Below, piece after piece: positions 34,016 to 42,683 of a DNA stretch of 64,000 nucleotides. The position numbers and the translations under genes are program-made. The notes beneath the pieces were generated by a model. That model was not told where the DNA came from, did not search any database, and saw only the letters and a list, made by a program, of their open reading frames with translations. The stretch is from JAJEAD01 sp965221555. GTDB taxonomy: Bacteria; Pseudomonadota; Gammaproteobacteria; HK1. How positions within the stretch are numbered: the stretch's first letter is position 1; each line of letters opens with the position of its first letter. The DNA lies in contig OZ244895.1 in assembly GCA_965221555.1 (NCBI GenBank), positions 1,550,001-1,614,000 on the forward strand, given 5' to 3'.

Positions 34016-34678
34016 ATGACCGAGAGCGCTTTCACCCCGAGCTTCGAGGAGCTGCCGGCGGTGTTGCCGGTGTTTCCCCTGCCCGGCGCCCTGGTTCTGC
34101 CGCGACAGAACCTCCCTCTCAACATCTTCGAGCCCCGTTACCTCAACCTGGTGTCCGACGCACTCGGTGAGGGGCGCACCTTCGGCATGATTCAGCCGCG
34201 TCCCGGCTCCGACGAGCAGGAAGCGCCACCGCTTTGCCCGGTCGGTTGCGCGGGACGCATCACGGCCTTCAACGAGACTCGGGACGGGCGCTTCGTGATC
34301 AGCCTGACCGGAGTATGCCGGTTCGAGGCGGGGGAGGAGCTCGCGTCCCGTCGCGGGTATCGGCGAGTGACCCCGGGATGGACTCGCTTCGCATCGGACC
34401 TCGATCCCGAGCCGGAGATCGAGTTCGATCTGGAGCGCTTCGAGAGAGTAGCGCTCGACTACTTCCAGGCTCGCCGGCTCGAAGTGAAGTGGGAGGCGAT
34501 TCGCAAGCTGCCGCCCGTCGCCCTCGTCGACTTCCTCTCCATCAACCTTCCGCTCGCGGGGCAGGACAAGCAGGCTCTGCTCGAATCCGACGCCGGGGCG
34601 GCGCGGGCGGAGCTGCTGCGTGGCCTGCTTGCGATGGCGGCGGCCGAGCCCCACGGTCCGAGCGGCACCCGTCACTGA
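34016..34678 (+). CDS. Lon N-terminal (substrate-binding) domain protein
   Basis: 220 residues consisting only of the Lon N domain: LPVFPLPGALVLPRQNLPLN, IFEPRYLNLVSDALGEGRTF, GMIQPRP and GCAGRITAF are typical. There is no AAA+ or protease domain, so it is not a Lon protease. Such stand-alone proteins (YcaP-like/LonSB family) are common in Proteobacteria with unknown role, possibly in binding unfolded protein. Start MTESAFTPSF at ATG 34016, 77 bp from the divergent alkA. Confidence 0.9.
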   Translation: MTESAFTPSFEELPAVLPVFPLPGALVLPRQNLPLNIFEPRYLNLVSDALGEGRTFGMIQPRPGSDEQEAPPLCPVGCAGRITAFNETRDGRFVISLTGVCRFEAGEELASRRGYRRVTPGWTRFASDLDPEPEIEFDLERFERVALDYFQARRLEVKWEAIRKLPPVALVDFLSINLPLAGQDKQALLESDAGAARAELLRGLLAMAAAEPHGPSGTRH

Positions 34679-34866
34679 CGGGCTCGGAAGCACGCCGGAT
34701 GCCGGTACCGGGCATGCGGCGCGCCGAGGCTCCCGAGCGGCGGGGTGCTCCCGTGCGCCGCGACCACGTACGCGGGGAGCCGCCGACGCGGCCCACCGGA
34801 CTCGTCGACATGGCACCGGCCGACGGTTGACGGAGCCATCATGGGAAGGGGATCTGCCTGAGGCAT

Positions 34867-34946
34867 GGCCCGCATATTTCACCGATTTCCCATTGCGAAC
34901 GCCAATGCGCTCGCGGCGACGGAGAGTCCGTGAAACTTGCGGACTC
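34867..34946. repeat. Internally deleted copy of the intergenic repeat family
   Basis: GCCCGCATATTTCACCGATT, TCCCATTGCGAACGCCAATG and, 20 bp on, GTCCGTGAAACTTGCGGAC keep both inverted termini around a short middle (~80 bp in all). It lies in the 726-bp gene-free stretch 34679-35404; apart from this copy and the TATAAT at 35107 I see nothing coding there. Confidence 0.65.
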
Positions 34947-35106
34947 GACGATCGGAGCAGACCAGGCTTGCGTGCGACTCTGTCCGGGCCAGGTCGTTGC
35001 GCCCACGCGGTCACGCGAACGAGGCGCCGGGTACCGTGAGAACTGTTGCCGGCCTTCGGGTTGGGACTGGCCGCAGTCGCCGATGTCCCATCTTCCGGCC
35101 TCTCCC

Positions 35107-35112
35107 TATAAT
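35107..35112 (+). promoter_or_regulatory. Perfect -10 hexamer (TATAAT) upstream of the TerC gene
   Basis: CCCTATAATGCC is striking in such GC-rich DNA. No good -35 is found 16-18 bp upstream (TGTCCC). If used, the leader to GTG 35405 would be ~285 nt, long enough to hold a regulatory RNA; TerC genes are often controlled by the manganese yybP-ykoY riboswitch, but I could not recognise that motif here. Confidence 0.4.
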
Positions 35113-35404
35113 GCCTTGGCGGCAATGCGGGTCCGCAGACACGGATGAGAAAGGATCGGATGCGAGTGTACGGGCAAGGAACGCGAGCGGCCTCGGCGCC
35201 CCGCGCGCGCGCCGGCGTGGCAGTGGCGGCATGAGGGGCGGGCGCCGCTCCCATAACCGGGGTTCTTTCCGCACCGCGCACGCTCCCCGCGGCCGGCGCC
35301 CACTCCCCGAGCGCGGGCGAGTCGGAGACACACGCTGTTCTGCTTCGGCGCTTGCGCCACGCGCCGCTTCGGGCCGCATGACATACCCGGTCGGGTAGGC
35401 GTCG

Positions 35405-36040
35405 GTGGAAAGCCTCTTCTCGCTCGGCGCGGCGAGCGCGCTGCTGCAGGTGATCCTCATCGATCTCGTCCTCGCCGGCGACAACGCGATCGTCGTCGGC
35501 ATGGCCTCGGCGGGGTTGCCGGAGAGGCAGCGTGTCCGGGTCATCGCGATCGGCATCTCTCTCGCGGTGGTGATGCGGATCGGGTTCGCGCTCGTCACGG
35601 TGCAGCTCCTGATGCTTACCGGGGTGCTCCTGGTCGGTGGCTTGCTCCTCGCATGGGTGTGCTGGAAGCTCTGGCAGGATCTCCGCGCGCAAGTGGACCA
35701 CGCCAAGGTCGCCGCGTCCCGCGTCGTCGAACAGCTTCCCCACGAGCAGGGAGGCAAGTCCATGCGCCAGGCGATCGTGCAGATCGTGATCGCGGACGTG
35801 TCGATGTCGCTCGACAACGTGCTCGCGGTCGCGGGAGTGGCCCGGGAGCACGTGTGGGTGCTGGTCTTCGGTCTGCTCCTCTCGGTGGTGCTGATGGGAG
35901 TGGGGGCGACCCTCGTGGCCCGGATGCTCGTAACGCGTCCGTGGATCGGCTACATCGGGTTGCTGGTCATCGTCTATGTCGCCGGCGCCATGATCTGGGA
36001 GGGAGCGGCGGAGCTCGTCGCGCTCCTTCGCCCGCTCTGA
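35405..36040 (+). CDS. TerC-family integral membrane protein (YjbE/Alx-like, likely Mn2+ export)
   Basis: 211 residues, seven or so membrane segments. ILIDLVLAGDNAIVVGMASA and IVIADVSMSLDNVLAVAGVA are the duplicated LAGDNA/SLDNVLA motifs whose aspartates and asparagines mark TerC/Alx proteins. These proteins are now linked to manganese efflux and metalation of exported enzymes. GTG 35405 is the first in-frame start next to the first helix; TAGG lies six bases upstream. tatD begins 13 bp downstream, so they are probably co-transcribed. Confidence 0.9.
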   Translation: MESLFSLGAASALLQVILIDLVLAGDNAIVVGMASAGLPERQRVRVIAIGISLAVVMRIGFALVTVQLLMLTGVLLVGGLLLAWVCWKLWQDLRAQVDHAKVAASRVVEQLPHEQGGKSMRQAIVQIVIADVSMSLDNVLAVAGVAREHVWVLVFGLLLSVVLMGVGATLVARMLVTRPWIGYIGLLVIVYVAGAMIWEGAAELVALLRPL

Positions 36041-36053
36041 TCGGTGACGCCGC

Positions 36054-36845
36054 ATGCCGCTCGTGGACATCGGCGCCAACCTCGGCCACGAGAGCTTTCA
36101 CGGCGACCTCGAAGAGGTCCTCGAGCGCGCCGGGCGGGCGGGAGTCGAGCGGATCGTGGTCACCGGATCCTCGGAGGCGGAGAGCGCGCATGCGCAACGC
36201 CTCGCCGCTCGCTACCCGAAGCGACTCCGCGCGACCGCGGGCGTGCATCCGCATCTCGCCCGCGAGTGGAGCGACGCGAGCGGCGATGCCCTGCGTGCGC
36301 TTCTCGCTCGACCCGAGGTGGTCGCGGTGGGGGAGGCGGGGCTCGACTTCTACCGCGACTTCTCGCCGCGGGCGTGCCAGGAACGCGCCTTCGAGGCGCA
36401 AATCGAACTCGCGACCGAGCTCTCGATGCCGCTCTTCATGCACGAGCGCGACGCGAGCGAGCGCTTCGTTCGCATTGTCGCGCGCCATCGCCACCGCCTC
36501 GGAGCGGCTGTCGTCCACTGCTTCACCGGCGACGAGAGGGCGCTCGACACCTACCTCGACCTCGACCTCCACATCGGCATCACCGGCTGGATCTGCGACG
36601 AGCGTCGCGGCACTCACCTGCAGCGCCTGGTCGGCAAGATCCCGTCCGAGCGGCTCATGGTCGAGACCGATGCGCCCTACCTGTTGCCACGCGACCTGAG
36701 GCCGCGTCCCAAGGGCCGGCGCAACGAGCCCGCCTACCTTCCCCACATCGTCGAGCGCATCGCGCACTTTCGCGGCGAGTCTCCGAAGGAGCTCGCGGAG
36801 CACACCACCCGGACCGCGATGGCCTTCTTCGGGCTCTCTGTCTGA
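36054..36845 (+). CDS. tatD: TatD-family metal-dependent deoxyribonuclease
   Basis: 263 residues. LVDIGANLGHESF is the N-terminal pattern of TatD proper (DIGxNL) rather than YcfH. TAGVHPHLA, VAVGEAGLDFYRDFSP, PLFMHERDA, VVHCFTGD and LMVETDAPYLLPRDLRP supply the metal-binding histidines, glutamate and aspartate of the amidohydrolase fold. It acts as a 3'-5' exonuclease on DNA/RNA in repair and turnover. It follows the TerC gene by 13 bp. Confidence 0.92.
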   Translation: MPLVDIGANLGHESFHGDLEEVLERAGRAGVERIVVTGSSEAESAHAQRLAARYPKRLRATAGVHPHLAREWSDASGDALRALLARPEVVAVGEAGLDFYRDFSPRACQERAFEAQIELATELSMPLFMHERDASERFVRIVARHRHRLGAAVVHCFTGDERALDTYLDLDLHIGITGWICDERRGTHLQRLVGKIPSERLMVETDAPYLLPRDLRPRPKGRRNEPAYLPHIVERIAHFRGESPKELAEHTTRTAMAFFGLSV

Positions 36846-36927
36846 TCCGGCCTCGATCCGGGCCTCTTCCGGACCCCGGAGCGCCTTCACGCCACCACGC
36901 GGGCGCTCGTTCCCGCGCCCGGACGCC

Positions 36928-36979
36928 GTCGCCGCACTGGCGTGCGCAGTGGGAAATCAGTGAAATTTGCGGGTCAGGG
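36928..36979 (+). repeat. Right-end fragment of the intergenic repeat family
   Basis: GTGCGCAGTGGGAAATCAGT then GAAATTTGCGGGTCAGG matches the right end of the copy at 62912. It lies 37 bp upstream of the RidA ATG, just ahead of its GGGAGG ribosome-binding site. Confidence 0.7.
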
Positions 36980-37015
36980 CAACACTTGCCCCAACCCGCC
37001 GAGAGGGAGGATCCG

Positions 37016-37423
37016 ATGGCGCACGAGAGGTTTCGCAAGTTCAACACGAAGGACACCTATCCCGATCAGAACCTGGACAACGATCTCTGCCAGGTGGTGC
37101 GAGCCGGCAACATCGTCTTCGTCCGGGGCCAGGTCGGAAGCGACTTCGACGGCAACACGGTAGGGCTCGGAGACGCCGCCGCCCAGGCGGACCAGGCGAT
37201 GAGCAATGTCGACCGGCTCCTGCGCGAGGCGGGCAGCGAGCTCGGCCACATCTGCCGTACCGTGATCTATCTCACTGACCGGGTCTACCGCGACGAGGTG
37301 TACCGCGTCGTCGGGCGCTGGCTGAAGGGCGTGTATCCGGTGTCGACCGGCATCGTCGTGCACGGCCTCGCGCGCCCCGAGTGGCTGATGGAGATCGAGG
37401 TCACGGCGGTGATTCCCGAATAG
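37016..37423 (+). CDS. RidA-family (YjgF/UK114) enamine/imine deaminase-like protein
   Basis: 135 residues. RAGNIVFVRGQVGSDFDGNT, AQADQAMSNVDRLLREAG and HICRTVIYLTDRVYRDEVYR are family motifs; the arginine of CRTVIYL is the substrate-carboxylate contact in RidA enzymes. PVSTGIVVHGLARPEWLMEI completes the fold. It likely hydrolyses reactive enamine/imine intermediates or belongs to the Rid1-7 side groups. ATG 37016 has GGGAGG five bases upstream. The gene stands alone between two repeat elements (36928 and 37447). Confidence 0.88.
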   Translation: MAHERFRKFNTKDTYPDQNLDNDLCQVVRAGNIVFVRGQVGSDFDGNTVGLGDAAAQADQAMSNVDRLLREAGSELGHICRTVIYLTDRVYRDEVYRVVGRWLKGVYPVSTGIVVHGLARPEWLMEIEVTAVIPE

Positions 37424-37446
37424 CCGCCCCGCTTCCCCGCTTTCCG

Positions 37447-37633
37447 CCGGATGTTTCACCGATTTTCGGCCGCTTCGGGCGCCCAGATGGCGAGACGGTG
37501 GGACGCACGGACCGGGAGTCGCGCAAGACGCAAGACGTAGCCGACACGAAGTCGAAAGCGACGCGAGGCGGGAAGGCCCGCAACCGCGCGCAGATTGGCG
37601 TTTGCCAGTTGAGAAATCGGTGAAATCCCCAGG
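37447..37633 (+). repeat. Intergenic repeat family, full-length copy
   Basis: Starts CCGGATGTTTCACCGATTTT, then CGGCCGCTTCGGGCGCC, continues through GACGTAGCCGACACGAAGTC and ends GAGAAATCGGTGAAATCCCC. The ends are inverted (TTTCACCGATTT / AAATCGGTGAAA). It begins 23 bp after the RidA stop. About 187 bp. Confidence 0.85.
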
Positions 37634-37723
37634 TCGAGTGCGAGCGAGGGCGCGGCCCGGTGCGCGGACTCATCGGACCCGTCTCCCGAGATCGGGTCCG
37701 CCCCCCGGGGGTTCGTGCGAAGC

Positions 37724-38113
37724 TCAGTCCTGTTCCGACTCCGTCCATTCCGCGAGCACCCGCCGCGCGATGCGAAAGGACTCCACTCCCGCCGGCACGC
37801 CGCAGTAGACGGTGATTTGAGTGAGAGTCTCGCGCAGCTCCTCGCGGGTGCAGCCGTTTCGCAGGGCGCCCTTGAAGTGCAGCTCGAATTCGTGGCTGCG
37901 CCCCAGTGCGGCAAGCATCCCCAGATTCAGGAGACTGCGCTGCTTGCGGCTGAGCACATCGTTTCCCCAACACACGCCCCAGCAGTACTCGGTAACGAGA
38001 GCCTGAAAGTCGCGGTTGAAGTCATCGGCGCCGTCGATGGCGTTCTTCACGTAGCGCTCGCCGAGCACTTCCTTGCGCGCGGCGAGGCCCGCGTCATAGA
38101 GGGCTTGGTCCAT
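37724..38113 (-). CDS. Carboxymuconolactone decarboxylase-family protein (PcaC-like)
   Basis: 129 residues. LSRKQRSLLNLGMLAALGRS, HEFELHFKGALRNGCTREEL and RETLTQITVYCGVPAGVESF form the alpha-helical CMD/AhpD fold. The pattern matches gamma-carboxymuconolactone decarboxylase-like proteins more than AhpD, lacking a clear C-x2-C peroxidase motif (CWGVCWGN is the nearest). AGGAGA lies upstream of ATG 38113. Function could be aromatic-acid catabolism or a general isomerase; no other ring-cleavage genes are nearby. Confidence 0.85.
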   Translation of the reverse strand: MDQALYDAGLAARKEVLGERYVKNAIDGADDFNRDFQALVTEYCWGVCWGNDVLSRKQRSLLNLGMLAALGRSHEFELHFKGALRNGCTREELRETLTQITVYCGVPAGVESFRIARRVLAEWTESEQD

Positions 38114-38229
38114 GGTCCGGTCTCCTCTTGTCGCCGAAGTGATATCTTGTTCCCGAGCGCGGCTCGGGGCGGCGCGCATTATGGCGTCTTCCGCGGCGCG
38201 GGAGTGCGCGAAGGTGGGAGCCGGATCAG

Positions 38230-38712
38230 ATGGAAGACAGGCCGACCAGGGCGCCGGAGGGAACGGAATCGAACCCGGACCGGCTCGAAGTCTCGCTCGC
38301 CAACGACTTGCGCGAACTTGCCGGCGTCGCGTCGAGGGTCGACCGCTTCTGCGAGGACCGCGGCCTTGCGCCCCAGATCGCCTACGCCGTCAATCTGTCG
38401 GTCGACGAGATACTGACGAATACGATCAGCTACGGGTACGGCGACGACGAACCCCATGTGATCGAGTTCGTCATGCGGATGGAAGACGGGGCGCTGGTCG
38501 TCGTGATCGAAGACGACGGCGCGGCATTCGACGTCACGGCGCAGACGCAGCCCGAGCTGGATGCGCCGCTCGGTGAGCGCCGCCCCGGCGGCCTCGGCCT
38601 CTTCCTGGTGCGCCAGATGATGGACGGCGTGGAGTACCAGCGACGAGACGGACGCAACGTCGTGACTCTGACAAAGAGAGTGGCGGGCGAGCGAAACTCC
38701 TGCGAGGACTGA
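38230..38712 (+). CDS. RsbW-like histidine-kinase-type ATPase (anti-sigma/switch kinase)
   Basis: 160 residues. It has the GHKL ATPase boxes: N-box NLSVDEILTNTISYGYGDD, G1 VIEDDGAAFDVTA and G2 RPGGLGLFLVRQMMDGVEY. The size and boxes match RsbW/SpoIIAB-type serine kinases that bind anti-sigma antagonists or SpoIIE-like phosphatases. No partner STAS or PP2C gene is adjacent, so its target is unknown. ATG 38230 follows a 116-bp gap from the divergent CMD gene. Confidence 0.88.
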   Translation: MEDRPTRAPEGTESNPDRLEVSLANDLRELAGVASRVDRFCEDRGLAPQIAYAVNLSVDEILTNTISYGYGDDEPHVIEFVMRMEDGALVVVIEDDGAAFDVTAQTQPELDAPLGERRPGGLGLFLVRQMMDGVEYQRRDGRNVVTLTKRVAGERNSCED

Positions 38713-38716
38713 CGCC

Positions 38717-38938
38717 TGGCCCGGATGCTTCGCCGACTTCTCAACTCGCGGACGCCAACATGCGGGCGCTCGCCGGTGGTGCTGCGTCGCGTCGGTATCG
38801 ACGCGGTGTCGGCCACCTGCTTCGGCGCGCAGTCCTTGGGCGCAGCTTTCCGGCCCGGGCAAGCCACCCCTGGCTTGCCCGCTCGCCGACCGTTGCGCGC
38901 CACCGGTGCTTCGTCAGTTTCCGGTTCGCCCGCGGACC
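38717..38938 (-). repeat. Intergenic repeat family, long variant, one end lost
   Basis: CCCGGATGCTTCGCCGACTT and CGGACGCCAACATGCGGGCG form the left end. TATCGACGCGGTGTCGGCCA, then TCCTTGGGCGCAGCTTTCCG and the GGGCAAGCC/GGCTTGCCC hairpin, match the long copy at 46078. The opposite terminus is missing. It starts 4 bp after the RsbW-like stop. The rest of 38939-39074 holds no recognisable feature. Confidence 0.75.
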
Positions 38939-39074
38939 CGGCGTGGCACCCGGGAGCCCGCCGGCGCGCACTGGATCGCGGGGGCGGGGAGCGCGACACT
39001 GGGAACGCCATGAACGAATCCGATGTTCGGTCGAGTCTCGACCCTTGCCGGGGTAAACGAGAGGGGGGCGCACC

Positions 39075-39737
39075 GTGATGCGGCCCGCTCCGATCGTGGT
39101 TCTCAACCCGAACTCGACGCGGGCGGTGACCGATGCCCTGTCCGATGCGCTCGAACCGATGCGCCTGGCCGGCGGACCGGCAATAGAGTGCGCGACGCTT
39201 GCCGGCGCTCCCGCCGGCATCGAGACGGATGCCGACGTGGCGTCGGTGGTCGAACCGATTTGCGACTTCTTCCGCGCGCGTCAGGGGGAGGCGAGCGCCT
39301 TTGTCATCGCCTGCTTCAGCGATCCGGGGATCGATGCGGCGCGCCGCACCATCGGGCGGCCGATCTTCGGGATGGCGGAGAGCGGATACCTGAGCGCGCT
39401 CAGCCGCGGAGACCGCTTCGGGGTCATATCCATCCTGCCCGGTGCGGTGGAGCGCCACCGGCGCCATATCGAACGCATTGGAGTCGGCGCGCGGCTCGCG
39501 GCGGACCTGCCGATCGGACTCGGGGTGACGGAGCTCGCGGACGCGGAGCGCGCATTCGGACGCTTGTGTGAAACGGGCCGCGCGCTCCGTGACGAGCATC
39601 GCGCCGATGTCGTCCTGCTCGGCTGCGCCGGCATGGCGCAGTACCGGCGCCGCCTGGAGGAGGAGCTCGAGTTGCCGGTGGTGGAGCCGGTGCAGGCGGC
39701 GGTGACCCTGGCTCTGGGAGCGGTTCTGGAAGCCTGA
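39075..39737 (+). CDS. Aspartate/glutamate/hydantoin racemase
   Basis: 220 residues. PIVVLNPNSTRAVTDALSDA is the hallmark N-terminus of hydantoin racemases. The two catalytic cysteines lie in VIACFSDPGIDAARR and VVLLGCAGMAQYRR. It interconverts D- and L-5-substituted hydantoins and fits the N-carbamoylase and hydantoinase genes on the opposite strand at 39980-42410. GTG 39075 and ATG 39078 are adjacent; AGAGGGGGG lies just upstream. Convergent with the amidase. Confidence 0.9.
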   Translation: MMRPAPIVVLNPNSTRAVTDALSDALEPMRLAGGPAIECATLAGAPAGIETDADVASVVEPICDFFRARQGEASAFVIACFSDPGIDAARRTIGRPIFGMAESGYLSALSRGDRFGVISILPGAVERHRRHIERIGVGARLAADLPIGLGVTELADAERAFGRLCETGRALRDEHRADVVLLGCAGMAQYRRRLEEELELPVVEPVQAAVTLALGAVLEA

Positions 39738-39798
39738 ATACGGCGCGGTCGCACCGCGCCATGCCGGCGCCCGCGGCGGCCTTGTCCCGCCGGCGCAG

Positions 39799-39982
39799 CC
39801 CGCATCTCTCCGCGACATTCCGGCGCTTCGGGCGCCAGGGTGCCTTGGTAGTGGAGTGCGCGGAACGAAAGACGCGCGAGTCGTAGCCGGCACGAGATCG
39901 AAAGCGGCGCGCCGGAGAAAGGCCCGCAAGCGCCCGCATGTTGGGGTCCGCGAATCGGGAAATCGGTGAAAGTTGCGGCTCA
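39799..39982 (+). repeat. Intergenic repeat family, full-length but diverged copy
   Basis: CCGCATCTCTCCGCGACATT then CCGGCGCTTCGGGCGCC opens it; GAGTCGTAGCCGGCACGAGA and CCCGCAAGCGCCCGCATGTT follow; it ends GGGAAATCGGTGAAAGTTGC and GGCTCAG. The last bases contain the TGA (complement TCA 39980-39982) of the amidase gene. It fills the space between convergent racemase and amidase. Confidence 0.8.
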
Positions 39983-40921
39983 GTCCGGCGGAGGGGGGAC
40001 CGGGCCGGTGCGCTGCGTGATGAGGCCGTAGTGCTCGATACGGCGGTGCGCCTCGAAGTTGAACACCGTCTTCTTGATGTAGTCGCCGAGGTCGAGGTCG
40101 CAGTCGAAGGAGACCACCTCGTCTTCCTCCGTGAGCGCCTGCGCCACCCGCTCGCCGGTCGGGGCGATGATGCAGGAGCCGCCGATCATCCCGAAGCCGT
40201 CCTCCGCGCCCGCCTTCGCGGCCGCCACCACCCAGGTCCCGTTCTGGTAGGCGCCGGCCTGCATGGTGAGGTGGTTGTGGAAAGCCTTGAGGTGATTCGG
40301 CTCCGGATGGTACTGGTTGGTGTCGGGGGTGTTGTAGCCGACCATCATCAGCTCCATGCCCTTCAGGCTCATGACCCGGTAGGTCTCGGGCCAGCGGCGG
40401 TCGTTGCAGATGCACATGCCCATCACCCGCCCGAACAGGCGCCACACCGGAAAGCCGAGATCGCCCACCTCGAAGTAGCGCTTCTCCAGATGTTGGAAGG
40501 CAAGCGCCGGCCGGTGGTCGGCGTGGCCGGGCAGGTGCACCTTCCGGTACTTGCCCACGATGTCCCCCTCGGGGCCGACCAGAATCGCGGTGTTGTAGTG
40601 ATGGAGCCTCCCACCTTCCTCGGCAAGCTCCGCGTAGCCGAGGTAGAAGGCCACTCCGAGCCGCCTCGCTTCTTCGAAGAGGGGTCGGGTCTGCGGCCCG
40701 GGCATTTCGCGCTCGAAGAAGCGCTCCGCCTCCGCCGCATCGTCCCACCAGTAGCGCGGAAAGAACGTGGTCAGCGCGAGCTCGGGGAACACCACCAGCC
40801 GGCAGCCCGCGCCGTGCGCCTCGCGCAGCATCTCCACAAGCCGCTTCACCACCGATTCGCGATCGTCGGACAGGTGCACGGGACCGAGCTGGGCGGCGGC
40901 GGCGCGCAGATAGCGGGTCAT
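39980..40921 (-). CDS. N-carbamoyl-(D-)amino acid amidohydrolase, nitrilase superfamily
   Basis: 313 residues. The nitrilase triad is visible: Glu in LVVFPELALTTFFPR, Lys in GKYRKVHLPG and Cys in GMCICNDRRWPETYR. ADHRPALAFQHLEKRYFEVG and NTPDTNQYHPEPNHLKAFHN are typical of D-N-carbamoylases (DCase). It hydrolyses N-carbamoyl amino acids from hydantoinase to free amino acid, CO2 and ammonia. The ATG 40921 overlaps the stop of the hydantoinase frame (ATGA). Its final codon lies within the end of the intergenic repeat at 39799. Confidence 0.9.
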   Translation of the reverse strand: MTRYLRAAAAQLGPVHLSDDRESVVKRLVEMLREAHGAGCRLVVFPELALTTFFPRYWWDDAAEAERFFEREMPGPQTRPLFEEARRLGVAFYLGYAELAEEGGRLHHYNTAILVGPEGDIVGKYRKVHLPGHADHRPALAFQHLEKRYFEVGDLGFPVWRLFGRVMGMCICNDRRWPETYRVMSLKGMELMMVGYNTPDTNQYHPEPNHLKAFHNHLTMQAGAYQNGTWVVAAAKAGAEDGFGMIGGSCIIAPTGERVAQALTEEDEVVSFDCDLDLGDYIKKTVFNFEAHRRIEHYGLITQRTGPVPPPPD

Positions 40922-42410
40922 TTCGTTATCGCTCCTTGTGGACCTGCGCCGAGCAGGTCGGCGTTCCAGTTTCGTGCCGGGTCGAGCTCCGGGGCCGTCT
41001 GCCCGAGGGGCCGGGCCCGCTCCGGCGGTGCGCAGCGCAGGAACTCGCCGCTGCCGCGCTCGACCTGAAGGTCGCCGTCGGCAACCACGATGCGGCCGCG
41101 ACTGAGCACCGTCTCCGGCCAGCCGCGCACGACGCGCCCCTCGTAGGGGGTGTAGCCGACGTTGTCGTGCAGCATCTCCGTGCCGATGACGACTTCCCGC
41201 TCCGGATTCCATATCGCGATGTCGGCGTCCGCCCCGACCGTGATGCTGCCCTTGCGCGGGTAGAGCCCGTAGAGTCGGGCCGCGTTGGTCGCGGTCAGGG
41301 CGACGAACTGATTGAGATCGATCCGACCCTTGCTGACGCCCTCCGAGAAGAGCAGGGGCAGGCGCACCTCGATGCCGGGCACTCCGTTCGCAATGTCCTT
41401 GAAGGCGGCGTTCGGACCTTGGCGAGCTTGCCGCTGTCGTCGAAGCGATAGGGCGCGTGGTCGGAGGAGAAGACCTCGAAAGTCCCGTCTTCGAGGCCAC
41501 GCCATACCGCTTGCTGCGCCGCCTCGTCCCGGGGGGGCGGGCTGCAGCAGTACTTCGCCCCTTCCATGCCCTCCCGATCGAGATCCTTTGCGGTGAGAAA
41601 GAGGTACTGCGGGCAGGTCTCGCCGAAGATCCGCAGGCCCCGGCCGCGGGCGGCGCGGATCGCGTCGATCGCCTCCTTTGCCGAAACGTGCACGATGAGC
41701 AGGGGCACGTCGATAAGCGCCGCGAGATCGATGGCGCGGCTCGTCGCTTCACTTTCCGCGATGCGGGGATGGCTCACCGCATGGTAGCGGGGCTGGCGAT
41801 GCCCGCGCTCGAGCAGGCGCCGACTGAACCAGCGAATGACCTCGTGGTTCTCCGCGTGCACCATGACCATCGCCTGTTCCCGGCGCGCGACCTCCAGCAC
41901 GTCGAGCATCTGGTAGTCGTCGAGACGCAGGGCATCGTAGGTCATGTAAACCTTGAACGAGGTGTAGCCGTCACGGATCAGGGCGGGAAGCTCCTGGCCG
42001 AGCACCTGCTCCGTCGGGTCGGAGATGATGAGATGGAAGGCGTAGTCCACCACCGCCTTGGGGCCGGCCCGCGCGTGGTAGTCCTGCACCACCTCGCGCA
42101 GCGACTGTCCACGGTGCTGGGCGGCGAAGGGAATGATGGTGGTGGTCCCGCCGAAGGCGGCGGAGACGGTGCCGGAATGGAAGTCGTCCGCGCACATCAC
42201 CCCGAAGGAGGAGTGCTGCTCGATGTGGCAGTGGCTGTCGATGCCGCCCGGCAGCACGAGGCGTTCCTTCGCGTCGATCTCGCGGGGCGCGCGCGGCAGG
42301 TTGCGCGCAAGCGCCACGATAACCCCATCGCGAACCCCGACATCGCAGACCATGGTGTCGCTCGCGCTCACCACGGTGCCATTGCGCACTACGAGGTCGA
42401 GAGGGTCCAT
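40918..42410 (-). pseudogene. Dihydropyrimidinase/D-hydantoinase interrupted by a one-base frameshift
   Basis: The N-terminal part is MDPLDLVVRNGTVVSASDTM, GGIDSHCHIEQ (metal HxH) and GYTSFKVYMTYD (carbamylated lysine), with AENHE and IVHVSAKEA ligand regions and SSDHAPYRF. The C-terminal part, in another frame, resumes GPNAAFKDIANGVPGIEVRL and ends ADLLGAGPQGAITK. The break is at ~41417: CTCGCCAAGGTCCGAACG should read AAGGGTCCG, i.e. one G missing in a G run. Together the two halves make a ~497-residue cyclic amidase. It may be a real inactivation or a sequencing error. Stop overlaps the amidase ATG. Confidence 0.85.
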
Positions 42411-42683
42411 GCGGATACTCCACGTCCGGGTCGCAGGGATGATAGCGGAGTCGCCGCCTCCCGGGCGCGCAATGGTCGCCGGCCGATGTGCGGGCGAGGC
42501 CAGCGGTCGCGAGGTGCGCCGCGCCCCTTGCCCGCGCTCGGGTCCCGGCCGGAAGCCTCGCCCCGGTGTCGACCCGCCACACTTCGCGCCGGTCTTCCTC
42601 GCGAGCGCGCCAGGCCGCGGCGCCTGCTCAAGAGCCGCACAGCGCGAGAGATGCGCAGGCGCGAGCCGGATATCGCCGAGAAA

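Noticed and set aside
34679..35404. yybP-ykoY manganese riboswitch before the TerC gene
   Set aside because: The position is right but I could not find the conserved loop sequences; only a TATAAT and long leader are supported.
36044..37015. A 459-residue open frame joining tatD shadow to RidA
   Set aside because: Only the last 135 residues (from ATG 37016) look like a protein; the rest is tatD in a wrong frame.
41395..41440. Programmed ribosomal frameshift in the hydantoinase
   Set aside because: No slippery heptamer or downstream structure; the shift is explained by one lost G in a G run.
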